From an uncultured Ruminococcus sp. (GTDB taxonomy: Bacteria > Bacillota > Clostridia > Oscillospirales > Ruminococcaceae), in the NCBI GenBank assembly GCA_947566125.1, contig CANOIR010000001.1, forward strand, positions 55,774 to 119,773: DNA of 64,000 nt, read 5' to 3'. A program made the translations under genes and the position numbers. Shown in pieces: positions 7,715-17,269 of this stretch. The notes below the pieces were generated by a model. It was given only the letters and a program-made list of their open reading frames with translations. It was not told the DNA's origin and did no database searches. How positions within the stretch are numbered: the first letter of the stretch is position 1; every line of letters begins with the position of its first letter.

Positions 7715-9052
7715 ATGAAAAAAAGAACTTTTATTTCAATAATTGGAATGTCTACTGCTTTTGCATTGATAGCAAGCGGATGCAGCGGAAGATCAATAAA
7801 TCAAACTTCAAATGATGACGAAGAAGAAATTGTCGACGTTGTTCAAACTTCTGAAATGGTTGAAATGCAAAACAAAACAACCGAAGAAACTGCGGTTACA
7901 GATCATACTGATGTTACAGAATTGTCAAAACTGACAAGCTGTACAACTCACACAACAATAGAAGAAAATCCATCAGTTATTGATGATATTATGAGCAAAA
8001 TGACTCTTGATGAAAAAATTTATCAGATGTTTATTGTTACTCCAGAAGCACTTACTAATTTTAATGGAAGTGTTACTCAAGCTGGAGATCTTACTAAATC
8101 TGCAATTGAATCTACACCTGTTGGCGGTATTATTTATTTTTCTCAAAATATTGAAAGTTGGCAGCAGACATATAATATGATTCATGATTCTCAGGAATAC
8201 GCTCAGAAATCCAACAATGATATTGGTATGTTTTTTGCAGTCGATGAAGAAGGCGGCATGGTAGCTCGTGTTGGTAATGGACTTAGAACATATGATAGCT
8301 ATGATATGGAATATTATGGCGAAAACCTTGATTATGATACTGTTTATAGTTTAGGAAATACTATAGGTGCATCAATTTCAAATCTTGGATTCAATTTGGA
8401 TTTAGCACCTGTGGCAGATGTGAACTTGAGTCCTGAAAATGAACTTGGCAGCAGAATCTTTTCTTCTGATCCTCAAGTTGTAGCTGATATGTCCGCAAAT
8501 TTTGTAAGAGGTGTTGAGGGATGCGGCGTTTCTGCTACGCTTAAGCATTTTCCGGGTCTTGGTGCAGGTACTGGCAATACTCATAATGGCAGTGTTGTAA
8601 TAGATAGAACTTATGATGAACTGCAATATAATGAGTTTGCAGCGTTTTCAGGTGGAATACAAGCTGGTGTTGATTTTGTAATGGTTGGTCATCAGATAAC
8701 TACAGCGTCTGGAGATGACTTGCCGGGCGATTTATCTCCAACAGTTGTAAGTCAGTGGCTGAAAAGTGATTTAGGTTTTAATGGATTGGTAATTACAGAT
8801 TCGCAAAGTATGGGTGCTATAACAGAAAATTACACACCCGGCGATGCTGCTGTAATGTCTATAGAAGCTGGTGTAGATATAATTCTTATGCCTTATGATT
8901 TAGACAATGCTATAACCAGTGTAAAAGATGCAATAAGTTCTGGAAAAATCTCGGAAGAACGTATAAATGAGAGCGTGTATAAGATCTTGAGTAAGAAATT
9001 CAGTCTTGGTCTTATAAAAGTAGAAGTTCCAAAAGTTACAACAACTAATTAA
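7715..9052 (+). CDS. Glycoside hydrolase family 3 lipoprotein (NagZ-like beta-N-acetylhexosaminidase)
   Basis: A 445-residue exported lipoprotein. The ATG at 7715 lies six nt after GAGG; an in-frame GTG 12 nt upstream overlaps that site and is rejected. The signal peptide ends at IASGC, followed by an acidic, Thr-rich spacer of about 70 residues. The single GH3 barrel has the conserved KHFP motif at 277 and the nucleophile D362 in VITDSQSMGAI. NagZ enzymes release GlcNAc from muropeptides. The loop that normally reads DSH (general acid/base Asp-His dyad) reads GTGNTHNG here, so the Asp is replaced by Asn next to H290; activity or specificity may differ. It is flanked by its own promoter and a terminator at 9082-9117, hence monocistronic. 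Confidence 0.88.
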   Translation: MKKRTFISIIGMSTAFALIASGCSGRSINQTSNDDEEEIVDVVQTSEMVEMQNKTTEETAVTDHTDVTELSKLTSCTTHTTIEENPSVIDDIMSKMTLDEKIYQMFIVTPEALTNFNGSVTQAGDLTKSAIESTPVGGIIYFSQNIESWQQTYNMIHDSQEYAQKSNNDIGMFFAVDEEGGMVARVGNGLRTYDSYDMEYYGENLDYDTVYSLGNTIGASISNLGFNLDLAPVADVNLSPENELGSRIFSSDPQVVADMSANFVRGVEGCGVSATLKHFPGLGAGTGNTHNGSVVIDRTYDELQYNEFAAFSGGIQAGVDFVMVGHQITTASGDDLPGDLSPTVVSQWLKSDLGFNGLVITDSQSMGAITENYTPGDAAVMSIEAGVDIILMPYDLDNAITSVKDAISSGKISEERINESVYKILSKKFSLGLIKVEVPKVTTTN

Positions 9053-9081
9053 ATTAAAACAAAATAAAAAGAATATCTATA

Positions 9082-9117
9082 AAAATGCTTCCTATCAATT
9101 TAGATCGGAAGCATTTT
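9082..9117 (+). terminator. Terminator after the GH3 gene
   Basis: 11-bp stem AAAATGCTTCC / GGAAGCATTTT with further inner pairing, followed by GTTTT. Confidence 0.88.
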
Positions 9118-9177
9118 GTTTTAGATTTATTATAATTATGCTGTGTGCAGATTAGTCAACTATTCATTTTAACAGCG

Positions 9178-9206
9178 TTGACAACTAAATAAATATATGA
9201 TATAAT
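9178..9206 (+). promoter_or_regulatory. Consensus promoter of the amino acid ABC importer operon
   Basis: TTGACA (9178-9183), 17-nt spacer, TATAAT (9201-9206), leaving a 76-nt leader before the ATG at 9283. Confidence 0.85.
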
Positions 9207-9282
9207 GATAAAAATTGTGTTTTTGATTTAAGATGCTAACAAAGTAACACAATAATATGTAAAATTAAGGAGTATGTGTTTT

Positions 9283-10092
9283 ATGAAATCAATCGTTGTA
9301 AAAAGAATTCTTACAGCTATCATGGCGGGTGCTATGTCTATGTCTTTTGTTGCCTGTGGTGAAACAGCTGAGAATGAAAGCAAAACATCAGAATCTGCTG
9401 AAAAGTTTATAGTAGGCTTTGACGCTGCTTTTCCTCCATATGGTTATCAGGACGAAAATGGTGAGTATGTAGGATTTGACCTTGATTTGGCAGCTGAAGT
9501 ATGCGATAGAAATAACTGGGAACTCGTAAAGCGTCCTATTGATTGGGATTCAAAGGATATGGAACTCAGTTCCGGTACAATCAATTGTATCTGGAACGGT
9601 TTTACAATGACTGGCCGTGAAGATGAATATGCATGGACTGCACCATATGTAGACAATAGTCAGGTATTCGTTGTAAAAGCAGACAGTGGAATTTCAGTTT
9701 TTGATGACCTTGCCGGAAAAAGTGTTGCTGTTCAGACAGATTCTTCTGCTGAAACTGCTTTGAAGAGTGATGAAAATGTTGCTCTTAAGGATTCATTCAA
9801 GGAATTGGTAGTAGTAAGTGATTATAATACAGCATTTATGAATCTTGATTCCAGTTCTGTTGAAGCAATTGCTATGGATGTTGGTGTTGCTAAATATCAG
9901 ATCGAATCACGTGGTGATGAATATGTAATGCTTTCTGATATATTGTCAGAAGAACAGTACGCTGTTGGATTTGCACTGGATAACACTGAACTTCGTGATA
10001 GGGTTGATAATACTCTTAATGATATGCGCAAGGACGGAACATTTGAGAAGATTGCTGAAAAATGGAAACTTACTGATTCCATTATTAAGTAA
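9283..10092 (+). CDS. Polar amino acid ABC transporter substrate-binding lipoprotein
   Basis: A family 3 extracellular solute-binding protein of 269 residues. The signal peptide ends with the lipobox SFVAC. Typical features are FIVGFDAAFPPYGYQDENGE, FDLDLAAEVC and GTINCIWNGFTMTGRE (substrate-cleft region), and the terminal repeat KDGTFEKIAEKWK. The ATG at 9283 is about 10 nt from AAGGAG; an in-frame ATG nine nt upstream is too close to that site. It heads a three-gene operon with permease and ATPase. The family imports glutamine, cystine, histidine, arginine and similar solutes; the specific ligand cannot be read from sequence. Confidence 0.93.
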   Translation: MKSIVVKRILTAIMAGAMSMSFVACGETAENESKTSESAEKFIVGFDAAFPPYGYQDENGEYVGFDLDLAAEVCDRNNWELVKRPIDWDSKDMELSSGTINCIWNGFTMTGREDEYAWTAPYVDNSQVFVVKADSGISVFDDLAGKSVAVQTDSSAETALKSDENVALKDSFKELVVVSDYNTAFMNLDSSSVEAIAMDVGVAKYQIESRGDEYVMLSDILSEEQYAVGFALDNTELRDRVDNTLNDMRKDGTFEKIAEKWKLTDSIIK

Positions 10093-10110
10093 TCATCGGA
10101 GGAATTGTAT

Positions 10111-10764
10111 ATGTCATTTTTTGATATTGTAGTTCAGCTTGGAGATAGTATGTTAAATTCTATCTACATCTTTTTGCTGACACTGCTTTTTTCAATTCCA
10201 ATCGGACTTATAATATGTGTGATTCGTATGTATGCATGGAAGCCTCTGCAATGGCTGGTGAAACTTTATATTTCAGTAGTTCGTGGCACTCCACTTATGC
10301 TGCAACTTCTTGTTGTGTATTTCGGTCCTTATTTTTTAATGAATATGAAGCTTACAACCGAATACAGATTTTGGGCTGTTATTATAGCATTTTCATTGAA
10401 TTACGCTGCTTATTTTGCGGAAATATTCCGCAGCGGAATTCAATCGATACCTGTTGGTCAACATGAAGCTACATATATTCTGGGTTATGGAAACATTCAA
10501 AAATTTGTTCGTATAATAATACCTCAGATGTTTAAGCGTGTTCTTCCGGCAGTTACCAATGAATCAATTACACTGGTCAAAGATACATCTCTTGCATTTG
10601 CAATTTCATATATTGAACTCTTTACAGAGGCAAAAATGATAGCAGCAGCTGAAACATCTATGATGCCGTATCTTGTAGCAGCAATTTTCTATTATGTGCT
10701 TAATTTAATAGTGGCTGGAATTATGTCACTGCTTGAAAAGCGTATGAACTATTATAAGATATAG
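10111..10764 (+). CDS. Amino acid ABC transporter permease
   Basis: A HisM/GlnP-type inner-membrane permease of 217 residues with about five hydrophobic segments. The N-terminal [10 protein letters not shown] motif and the ATPase-contact loop [18 protein letters not shown] are classic for polar amino acid importers. The ATG at 10111 follows CGGAGGA with a 7-nt gap; a TTG six nt upstream is not needed. It sits between its binding protein (18 nt upstream) and its ATPase (10 nt downstream). It probably works as a homodimer because no second permease is present. Confidence 0.94.
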   Translation: MSFFDIVVQLGDSMLNSIYIFLLTLLFSIPIGLIICVIRMYAWKPLQWLVKLYISVVRGTPLMLQLLVVYFGPYFLMNMKLTTEYRFWAVIIAFSLNYAAYFAEIFRSGIQSIPVGQHEATYILGYGNIQKFVRIIIPQMFKRVLPAVTNESITLVKDTSLAFAISYIELFTEAKMIAAAETSMMPYLVAAIFYYVLNLIVAGIMSLLEKRMNYYKI

Positions 10765-10774
10765 GAGGTACATT

Positions 10775-11542
10775 ATGAATTATCTTGATGCAAAGCATAT
10801 TAAGAAAAGTTTTAAAGATGTCGATGTTCTTCATGATGTGTCATTCTCCGTAAAAGAAGGCGAAGTTCTTTCAATAATAGGTCCTTCCGGTTCAGGCAAA
10901 TCTACATTGCTAAGATGTTGTACGTTTTTAGAAACTATTACCGACGGAAGTATTTCCTATATGGAAAAAGCGGCTGTAGTTACAAACGAAAGCGGAAAGC
11001 TTGTATATGCAGATAGATCTGATTTTAAAGAAATATTAAAATGTTTCGGTCTTGTTTTTCAGAACTTCAATTTGTTTCCTCATTATAATGTTTTAAAAAA
11101 TATTGTTCAGCCGCAAAGAATTGTTCTTAAGAGAAGTAAAAGCGAAGCTGAAAAAGTTGCCAGACAACTTTTGGAAAAAGTGGGACTTTCAGAAAAAGAA
11201 CGTGCTTATCCTTGTGAATTATCCGGTGGTCAGCAGCAACGTGTTGCAATTGTTCGTGCGCTTGCAATGTCGCCAAAGATATTGTTTTTTGACGAACCAA
11301 CATCAGCTCTTGATCCTCAACTTACAGGCGAAATTCTTGATGTAATACGTTTGCTTGCTGAAGATAATATGACAATGGTTATAGTAACACATGAAATGAA
11401 TTTTGCAAAAGCTATTTCTGATAGGGTTATATTTATGGCTGATGGATATATTATCGAAGAAGGAACACCGTCTGAAGTTTTTGATAATCCTAAGAATGAA
11501 CGTACACGTCAGTTCTTGGCTCATTATAATTCCGCAAATTAG
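10775..11542 (+). CDS. Amino acid ABC transporter ATP-binding protein
   Basis: A 255-residue GlnQ/HisP-type ATPase. Walker A is GPSGSGKST, the Q-loop [10 protein letters not shown], the signature [16 protein letters not shown], Walker [14 protein letters not shown] and the H-loop VTHEMNFA. The stretch between Walker A and the Q-loop is about 25 residues longer than in minimal members, as often seen in importers of this group. An AGGAGG site lies directly upstream. It is the last gene of the operon, followed by a terminator at 11585-11623. Confidence 0.95.
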   Translation: MNYLDAKHIKKSFKDVDVLHDVSFSVKEGEVLSIIGPSGSGKSTLLRCCTFLETITDGSISYMEKAAVVTNESGKLVYADRSDFKEILKCFGLVFQNFNLFPHYNVLKNIVQPQRIVLKRSKSEAEKVARQLLEKVGLSEKERAYPCELSGGQQQRVAIVRALAMSPKILFFDEPTSALDPQLTGEILDVIRLLAEDNMTMVIVTHEMNFAKAISDRVIFMADGYIIEEGTPSEVFDNPKNERTRQFLAHYNSAN

Positions 11543-11584
11543 TTTTAGTTTTAATTTTTTGTTTTACTTAATTATTTAAAAATA

Positions 11585-11623
11585 AAAATGACTGCTGTAG
11601 GTTAAATTGACAGCAGTCATTTT
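11585..11623. terminator. Bidirectional terminator between the ABC importer and the AraC regulator
   Basis: 14-bp perfect stem AAAATGACTGCTGT / ACAGCAGTCATTTT with T-runs on both strands between convergent genes. Confidence 0.9.
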
Positions 11624-11627
11624 TTAG

Positions 11628-13856
11628 TTAATTATCAATCAGCTTGAAACCATGTCTATATTCTGTAGGTGTCATGCCTACTTCTTTTTTAAATAGACGC
11701 ATAAAATGAGAGTAATCATATCCGCATTTTTCAGCAATAGTTTGAAGTGTTTCATTTGTATGAAGTAAGAGATTTTTAGCGTGTCTTAATTTACTGCTCT
11801 GAATATCACGCATACAGCTTGTATTAAAAATAGATTTATATAAACGCTGAAAATGTGACATGCTCATGCCAAGTTTATCACAACATATATTAACAGACCA
11901 TGATTCTTCTGGATTGACATATATATCATGACGAAGTTTGGTAAAATCTGCATAATATACTTGTTCTGTACGCAAGTAACCACTATTCTTTTTCTTTTCA
12001 ATCTGTTTTTTAAGCTTTTGATATATTGCCTCATTATCCGGGATAAATTGTGCTGATATAGATTCAGAAGCTGTATAAACTTGAACTCGATATGGTTTTC
12101 CAGAGGTATGATTGTAATGCTCGATTTTAGACAGTATTTTACTTTCCAGTGAATCTTCCTTTGGTATAAGATTGCTTGTAGAACCTATAAGCCAAAACTC
12201 ATTTCCATTGGAACGAACGCATATTTCACCATTATTACAGCATCCCATAATTATTGCTGCAATTTGCATTATGACCTGATCTCCTTCTACTTGTCCATAT
12301 GCTTCGTTTATCTGCTGAAGTCCGGATATAGAACAAATACACACATGGAGCGTTTCGTCATATAATTTTACTCTCTCTGTTATTTGATTCCAAAACTGAG
12401 AGCGTGTAGCCGCACGATATGCACCTGTTAAAGCATCTCTTGTTTCTGATAAAAAAGCTCTGTAGGTCATGCTTTTAAGGCGATTACGTATGCACAAACA
12501 TTCCAGACTGTTTCCAAGGTCCTTGCAGAAACGAGGATATGACATTGTGAAACTGTCTGAAACTTCATAAAGAGTAAGTATAGAATATCCAAAGGTATGT
12601 TTTCCATAATGGATCGGTATAAAAAAAGATACCGATGGCTTATCATTTTTTAAATGCTTTGGAGGCATCATTTGTTTTGATGGAAATAATTCAAATCTTT
12701 CTGATTCAAACAGTGCAAACATTTTTTCTGAATGACTTTCACTTTGTGTTTTGCGAGCCAGTCCATCTGAATCTACTACATCCCAATCGCTGTAAAGACA
12801 AACATTAAAATTCTCTTTGTCATAATACTTTTCATTAAGACATAAATAAAACCAATTACTTGCTGCTTTTGAAAACTCATTTAAATTATTGGTGTTTAAT
12901 AATATATTAGACATATTATTATCCAGAAAACGTTGTTCTATAAGTTCGTTGTTTGCAATCATATTTGTACTGAATGTAGGAAAATTTGCATCGCAGCCAC
13001 AACTTGTATTTGTGATAAGTGTACCGACTTCTGCGTTATACAACTTACACTCTTCTCCGTCACTCATCATATTATATAATCTTGCCATTGTTTTAATACC
13101 AAGCATAGAATATGATGTTCGGTAGGTACATATCCCGGGATTATGATATTGTGCTTCAAATGAACCGTCATATCCAGTTATACGTATATCTTTAGGGACA
13201 TTTATATTATAACTTTCTAAAGCTTCGCACAAGCTTATTGCCATACAGTCATTCGCACAAACTACAGCATCTGCCAATGGTCTTTTGCCGCATGCAAATT
13301 CTTTGGCAAGTTCCTTTGCAGAGTTTTTCCAAAAGTCGCCGTATACTATGTCTTCGTCAGAAACTTCAAGTCCCGATTCTTTCATTGCATCACGATAACC
13401 ATATTCACGTTCCATAGAAACAGATTCACCCTTTGGACCTGTCATACATACAATTTTTTTGCAATTATGCTTCTCAATCATATGCATTACAATATTAAAC
13501 ATTTCAGCACGGTCATCCTGCCATATAAATTCAAATTCACTAAAATCATTTCCAATGCAAATAACGGGTTTCATGCACTTTTTTGATAGTAAATCTGTAA
13601 TATATTTAATTGTATCAACATTTATAAATGTAAACGGAGCAAATATAAAACCATCAAATAAATCAAAATTTATAGCTGAAAAAATATCGTTTTCGCCAAA
13701 AGTGCCGTCTTCATCTTGATGCTCTTCTTCAGTAGAAAAAACGGCAGAACTAATGCCAAGAGAATAAGCTTGATTTAGAATTCCAGAGATAATTTGCTGG
13801 TTCATATCACGATATACACGATTCATTATAATGCCGATTCTTTTGTTTTTTATCAT
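11628..13856 (-). CDS. AraC-family regulator with LacI-type sensor and degenerate GGDEF module
   Basis: A 742-residue cytoplasmic regulator. About residues 1-300 resemble periplasmic-binding/LacI sensor domains (RIGIIMNRVYRDMNQQIISG, the DAVVCANDCMAISLCEALE strand-helix unit, RITGYDG). Residues 465-635 resemble a GGDEF domain: RDALTGAYR corresponds to the DxLTGxxNR start, then INEAYGQVEGDQV. The active-site loop reads RSNGNEF instead of GGDEF, so cyclase activity is unlikely. Residues 638-742 are a two-HTH AraC domain ending HFMRLFKKEVGMTPTEYRHG. GGGGAG precedes the ATG. No sugar-utilisation genes are adjacent, so the effector and targets are unknown. Confidence 0.87.
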   Translation of the reverse strand: MIKNKRIGIIMNRVYRDMNQQIISGILNQAYSLGISSAVFSTEEEHQDEDGTFGENDIFSAINFDLFDGFIFAPFTFINVDTIKYITDLLSKKCMKPVICIGNDFSEFEFIWQDDRAEMFNIVMHMIEKHNCKKIVCMTGPKGESVSMEREYGYRDAMKESGLEVSDEDIVYGDFWKNSAKELAKEFACGKRPLADAVVCANDCMAISLCEALESYNINVPKDIRITGYDGSFEAQYHNPGICTYRTSYSMLGIKTMARLYNMMSDGEECKLYNAEVGTLITNTSCGCDANFPTFSTNMIANNELIEQRFLDNNMSNILLNTNNLNEFSKAASNWFYLCLNEKYYDKENFNVCLYSDWDVVDSDGLARKTQSESHSEKMFALFESERFELFPSKQMMPPKHLKNDKPSVSFFIPIHYGKHTFGYSILTLYEVSDSFTMSYPRFCKDLGNSLECLCIRNRLKSMTYRAFLSETRDALTGAYRAATRSQFWNQITERVKLYDETLHVCICSISGLQQINEAYGQVEGDQVIMQIAAIIMGCCNNGEICVRSNGNEFWLIGSTSNLIPKEDSLESKILSKIEHYNHTSGKPYRVQVYTASESISAQFIPDNEAIYQKLKKQIEKKKNSGYLRTEQVYYADFTKLRHDIYVNPEESWSVNICCDKLGMSMSHFQRLYKSIFNTSCMRDIQSSKLRHAKNLLLHTNETLQTIAEKCGYDYSHFMRLFKKEVGMTPTEYRHGFKLIDN

Positions 13857-13949
13857 TGCACTCCCCTTCTCTTCTAATCCGCATATATTAAATTATAACA
13901 TAAAAACGCACATATGGTCAAGTGATATAAAATCATAAAATTAAAAAAT

Positions 13950-14025
13950 AAGCATATTTGAAAGAAACCTGTTAAAATAAATTTACTAAAAATAAATCGT
14001 AACAGATAAAACAATCAAATATGCT
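13950..14025 (-). terminator. Long hairpin terminator after parC
   Basis: Outer arms 13950-13960 and 14015-14025 (AGCATATTTGA and its complement) and inner arms CTGTTA / TAACAG, with a T-rich tail on the minus strand just past the parC stop. Confidence 0.65.
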
Positions 14026-14036
14026 TTATTTTTTGC

Positions 14037-16274
14037 TTATAAAGTCATTTGTCCAACATCCGGTAAGCCCTTGGTAAGACCGCCTGATGCCGGAATGCTT
14101 TTAACACGATATTTCTTAACGCTTTCAGATTGAGATTTATCCAAGACAAATGCATAAACGATTTTTTGATTTGGTTTTAAATTCATTACCTGTACGCCCT
14201 GTGTATCACGAGTTGATTTTTGTGAAATAAGTTCAGTGTCAACAAGTAATGCACGTCCGCCATCTGAACGAACAAAAATATCACATTCATCTGAAATTTC
14301 AAGCACTGCAACAAGCGTTGATTTGTCGCTGAATGCCTTTGAAAGTTTCTTTCTATTTGTTTTGGTTTCATAGGAATTTATAGATACTTTAGCTATCTTG
14401 CCATTTTCATATACAAATAAAAGCTTTCCGCTATAATCCTTTGTAACTATCATATGCGTTACATATTCTCCTTCATCGAATTGGAGCTTGGCAGGAATAT
14501 AATCGCCCATTACACTTGCTTTGCTTGTATCAAAGCTCGACAACTTTGCCTTATATGCTTGTTTTAAACTTGTAAGAAAAATTATCTCTGCACGGTTCGT
14601 TGTTTCTTCATGATAACAAACCTCATCATTTTCCTTGAGTTTCTGTTCAGAATTCATTCGCAGTGATGCTGGTGTTATCTTTTTAAAATATCCGCTCTTT
14701 GTTAAAAATACGTGCATAGGATCATCTGGTATTTCCACTTCGGTAGATATATCAGATATTTCATCTGCATGGAAAAAGAGTGTTCGGCGTGGCTGACCAT
14801 ATTTTTTTGCCGTTTCTTTAAGCTCTTTTGCAATAATATTTCGAATCTTTTTAGCATTATCAAGAGTATCTTCCATTTCAGAAATTTCTTCTCTAAGAGC
14901 GTCTATCTCTTTTGTACGGTTAAGAATATACTCACGATTTAAATGTCTAAGCTTAATTTCCGCTACATATTCAGCTTGTATATTATCAATTCCAAAACCT
15001 GTCATAAGATTAGGAACAACATTTATTTCTTCCTTTGTTTCACGCACTATTTTTATCGCCTTATCTATATCGATAAGAATCTTCTCAAGACCTTCCAGCA
15101 AATGCAATTTTTCACGCTTTTTATTGAGATCGAAAAACACTCTACGTTTTACGCAATCTGTTCTGAACGCTATCCATTCATTAAGAATTTCACGAACACC
15201 CATAACTTTTGGTGTGCCGCCAATAAGAATATTAAAATTACAAGAATAGCTGTCCATTAAAGGCGTTAATTTATAAAGCTTTTGCATAACCTTTTCAGGA
15301 TTAGCTCCACGCTTTAAGTCTATGGCAATCTTTAGTCCTCCTCTATCGGTTTCATCTCGAACATATGAAATTTCCCTGAGTTTGCCATTTTTTATATTTT
15401 CAATTATCTTATCTATAACAGCCTCTATAGTTGTACTGTATGGTATTTCTGTTATTTCTATACAGCCGCCTTGTTTGTCATAATTCCACTTAGAACGAAC
15501 CTTAAAACTGCCTCTGCCTGTTTCTACTACCTTACGAAGTTCTGCCTCATCTATCAGCAAGAATCCTCCGCCAGGAAAATCAGGACCTTTAAGTGTTGTT
15601 AAAATATCGTGTTCTGGATTTTTCATAAGTGCGATTGTAGTTTCGCATACTTCCGAAAGATTAAATGGGCAAACTGAACTTGCCATTGATACAGCGATAC
15701 CAACATTTGAATTTACAAGAACTGATGGAAATGTTGCAGGAAAAAGCGTTGGTTCCATCATAGTATTATCATAATTGGGAACAAAATCTACTGTTTCCTT
15801 GTCTATATCACGAAAAAGCTCCTGACATATCGGCTCAAGTTTTACTTCTGTATAACGGCTTGCAGCATACGCCATATCACGTGAATATGATTTACCAAAG
15901 TTACCTTTTGAATCAACATAAGGATGCAAAAGTGCTTCATTGCCACGTGCAAGTCGTACCATAGTTTCATAAATAGCACTGTCACCATGTGGATTAAGCC
16001 TCATAGTTTGACCTACTACATTCGCAGATTTGGTTCTTGCTCCATTTAAAAGACCCATTTTATACATTGTATATAACAGCTTTCTATGAGATGGCTTGAA
16101 ACCATCTATTTCAGGCAATGCACGTGAAATGATTACACTCATAGCATATGGCATATAGTTCTTTTCAAGCGTGTCAGTTATCTTTTCTTCTTCTACAACT
16201 CCTGCACCTTCTATATAAGCATTTGGCAGTGTTTCTAATATATTATTTTTTTCAGGCTGCTTTTTTTTTCTCAT
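14037..16274 (-). CDS. parC: DNA topoisomerase IV subunit A
   Basis: A type IIA topoisomerase cleavage subunit, 745 residues. The N-terminal breakage-reunion domain starts LEKNYMPYAMSVIISRALPE and contains VVGQTMRLNPHGDSAIYETM; the catalytic Tyr is in AASRYTE. A coiled-coil arm (about 420-480) and C-terminal beta-pinwheel repeats follow. With ParE it decatenates daughter chromosomes. It is the third gene of a tyrA-prmA-parC operon, 26 nt after prmA. The partner parE lies about 5 kb further on in another operon rather than adjacent. A gyrase A paralogue cannot be fully excluded, but its length and sequence are ParC-like. Confidence 0.9.
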   Translation of the reverse strand: MRKKKQPEKNNILETLPNAYIEGAGVVEEEKITDTLEKNYMPYAMSVIISRALPEIDGFKPSHRKLLYTMYKMGLLNGARTKSANVVGQTMRLNPHGDSAIYETMVRLARGNEALLHPYVDSKGNFGKSYSRDMAYAASRYTEVKLEPICQELFRDIDKETVDFVPNYDNTMMEPTLFPATFPSVLVNSNVGIAVSMASSVCPFNLSEVCETTIALMKNPEHDILTTLKGPDFPGGGFLLIDEAELRKVVETGRGSFKVRSKWNYDKQGGCIEITEIPYSTTIEAVIDKIIENIKNGKLREISYVRDETDRGGLKIAIDLKRGANPEKVMQKLYKLTPLMDSYSCNFNILIGGTPKVMGVREILNEWIAFRTDCVKRRVFFDLNKKREKLHLLEGLEKILIDIDKAIKIVRETKEEINVVPNLMTGFGIDNIQAEYVAEIKLRHLNREYILNRTKEIDALREEISEMEDTLDNAKKIRNIIAKELKETAKKYGQPRRTLFFHADEISDISTEVEIPDDPMHVFLTKSGYFKKITPASLRMNSEQKLKENDEVCYHEETTNRAEIIFLTSLKQAYKAKLSSFDTSKASVMGDYIPAKLQFDEGEYVTHMIVTKDYSGKLLFVYENGKIAKVSINSYETKTNRKKLSKAFSDKSTLVAVLEISDECDIFVRSDGGRALLVDTELISQKSTRDTQGVQVMNLKPNQKIVYAFVLDKSQSESVKKYRVKSIPASGGLTKGLPDVGQMTL

Positions 16275-16300
16275 AAGTTCAGATTCACCTCGGCTCTATA

Positions 16301-17269
16301 TTAAACTTTTCTTAATTTTACAGCTGCCCAGCCTTCCTTTTCTCTTGCACCAATAACCTCGAAACCATTAGCTTTGACTGTTTCAACGACCTCGTCTTTC
16401 CTTTCACTAATAATTCCGGATATAATAATAATGCCGTTATCTTTCAAAAATTTAGGAAAAATAGGCGACATTGCTTTTAAAACGTCAGCTACAATATTTG
16501 CACATATAACATCATAGCCTGTACCGATTTCTTTTACAAGAGCTTCATCCATAAGAATATTTCCGCATTTTACAGTATATTTATTTTTGTCAAGATTATT
16601 CTTTTCTGCATTTTCACAAGCTATGCGTGATGCATTTTCTTCAATATCTACTGCAAATGCTTTTTCTGCACCAAGCAGCATTCCGCCTATGAATAATATT
16701 CCGCTACCGCAGCCAAGGTCAAGCAACTTTGTTCCTTTATCGATTTCACTTTCCATAAGTTCAAGACAAAGTCTTGTAGTGTGATGCTGTCCTGTACCAA
16801 AGCTGCTTGCTGGGTCAATCTCTAAAATTGACCTGCCCTGAGGACAATTTCCTTCTTCCCATGATGGCTTAATATACAATTTTTTGCCAACACAAAATGG
16901 CTTGAAATATTGCTTCCAGTTATTAGCCCAATCTTCTTCTCTTATTCCGGAAAGCTCTACTTCAAGTCTGCCATAAATATTTTCAGTATCTTCAGACTTA
17001 AGTTTTGATAAAAGCTCTCTTATCATATGCAAAGTTTCTACACCCTGAGAATCTTCAGGTAGGTAGACTGTTATACAAGTTTCACAATTTGAAAGACCCA
17101 TCAAATCTTCGTCTATATAATCCCATTTGCCGTCTTTATTTTCAAGAAATTCATTAAAATCAGCAGCGTCCTTAATAGAAAAGCCTCGTATTCCTAAATC
17201 CATAAGATTGCTTGTAAGCATATCTATTCCTGCTGTTGCTGTAAATATGTCAACTTTCATCCAAGTCAT
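16301..17269 (-). CDS. prmA: Ribosomal protein L11 methyltransferase
   Basis: An AdoMet-dependent methyltransferase of 322 residues that trimethylates ribosomal protein L11. The N-terminal substrate-recognition domain (about 1-110) is followed by a class I methyltransferase fold with LLDLGCGSGILFIGG, the acidic strand end AFAVDIEE and the motif DVICANIVADVL (the NILA equivalent). AAGGAG lies about 10 nt upstream of the ATG at 17269, inside the end of tyrA; the genes overlap by 20 nt, which suggests translational coupling. Confidence 0.94.
   Translation of the reverse strand: MTWMKVDIFTATAGIDMLTSNLMDLGIRGFSIKDAADFNEFLENKDGKWDYIDEDLMGLSNCETCITVYLPEDSQGVETLHMIRELLSKLKSEDTENIYGRLEVELSGIREEDWANNWKQYFKPFCVGKKLYIKPSWEEGNCPQGRSILEIDPASSFGTGQHHTTRLCLELMESEIDKGTKLLDLGCGSGILFIGGMLLGAEKAFAVDIEENASRIACENAEKNNLDKNKYTVKCGNILMDEALVKEIGTGYDVICANIVADVLKAMSPIFPKFLKDNGIIIISGIISERKDEVVETVKANGFEVIGAREKEGWAAVKLRKV

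Noticed and set aside
11628..13856. Active diguanylate cyclase in the AraC regulator
   Set aside because: The signature loop reads RSNGNEF rather than GGDEF, so catalysis is not supported.
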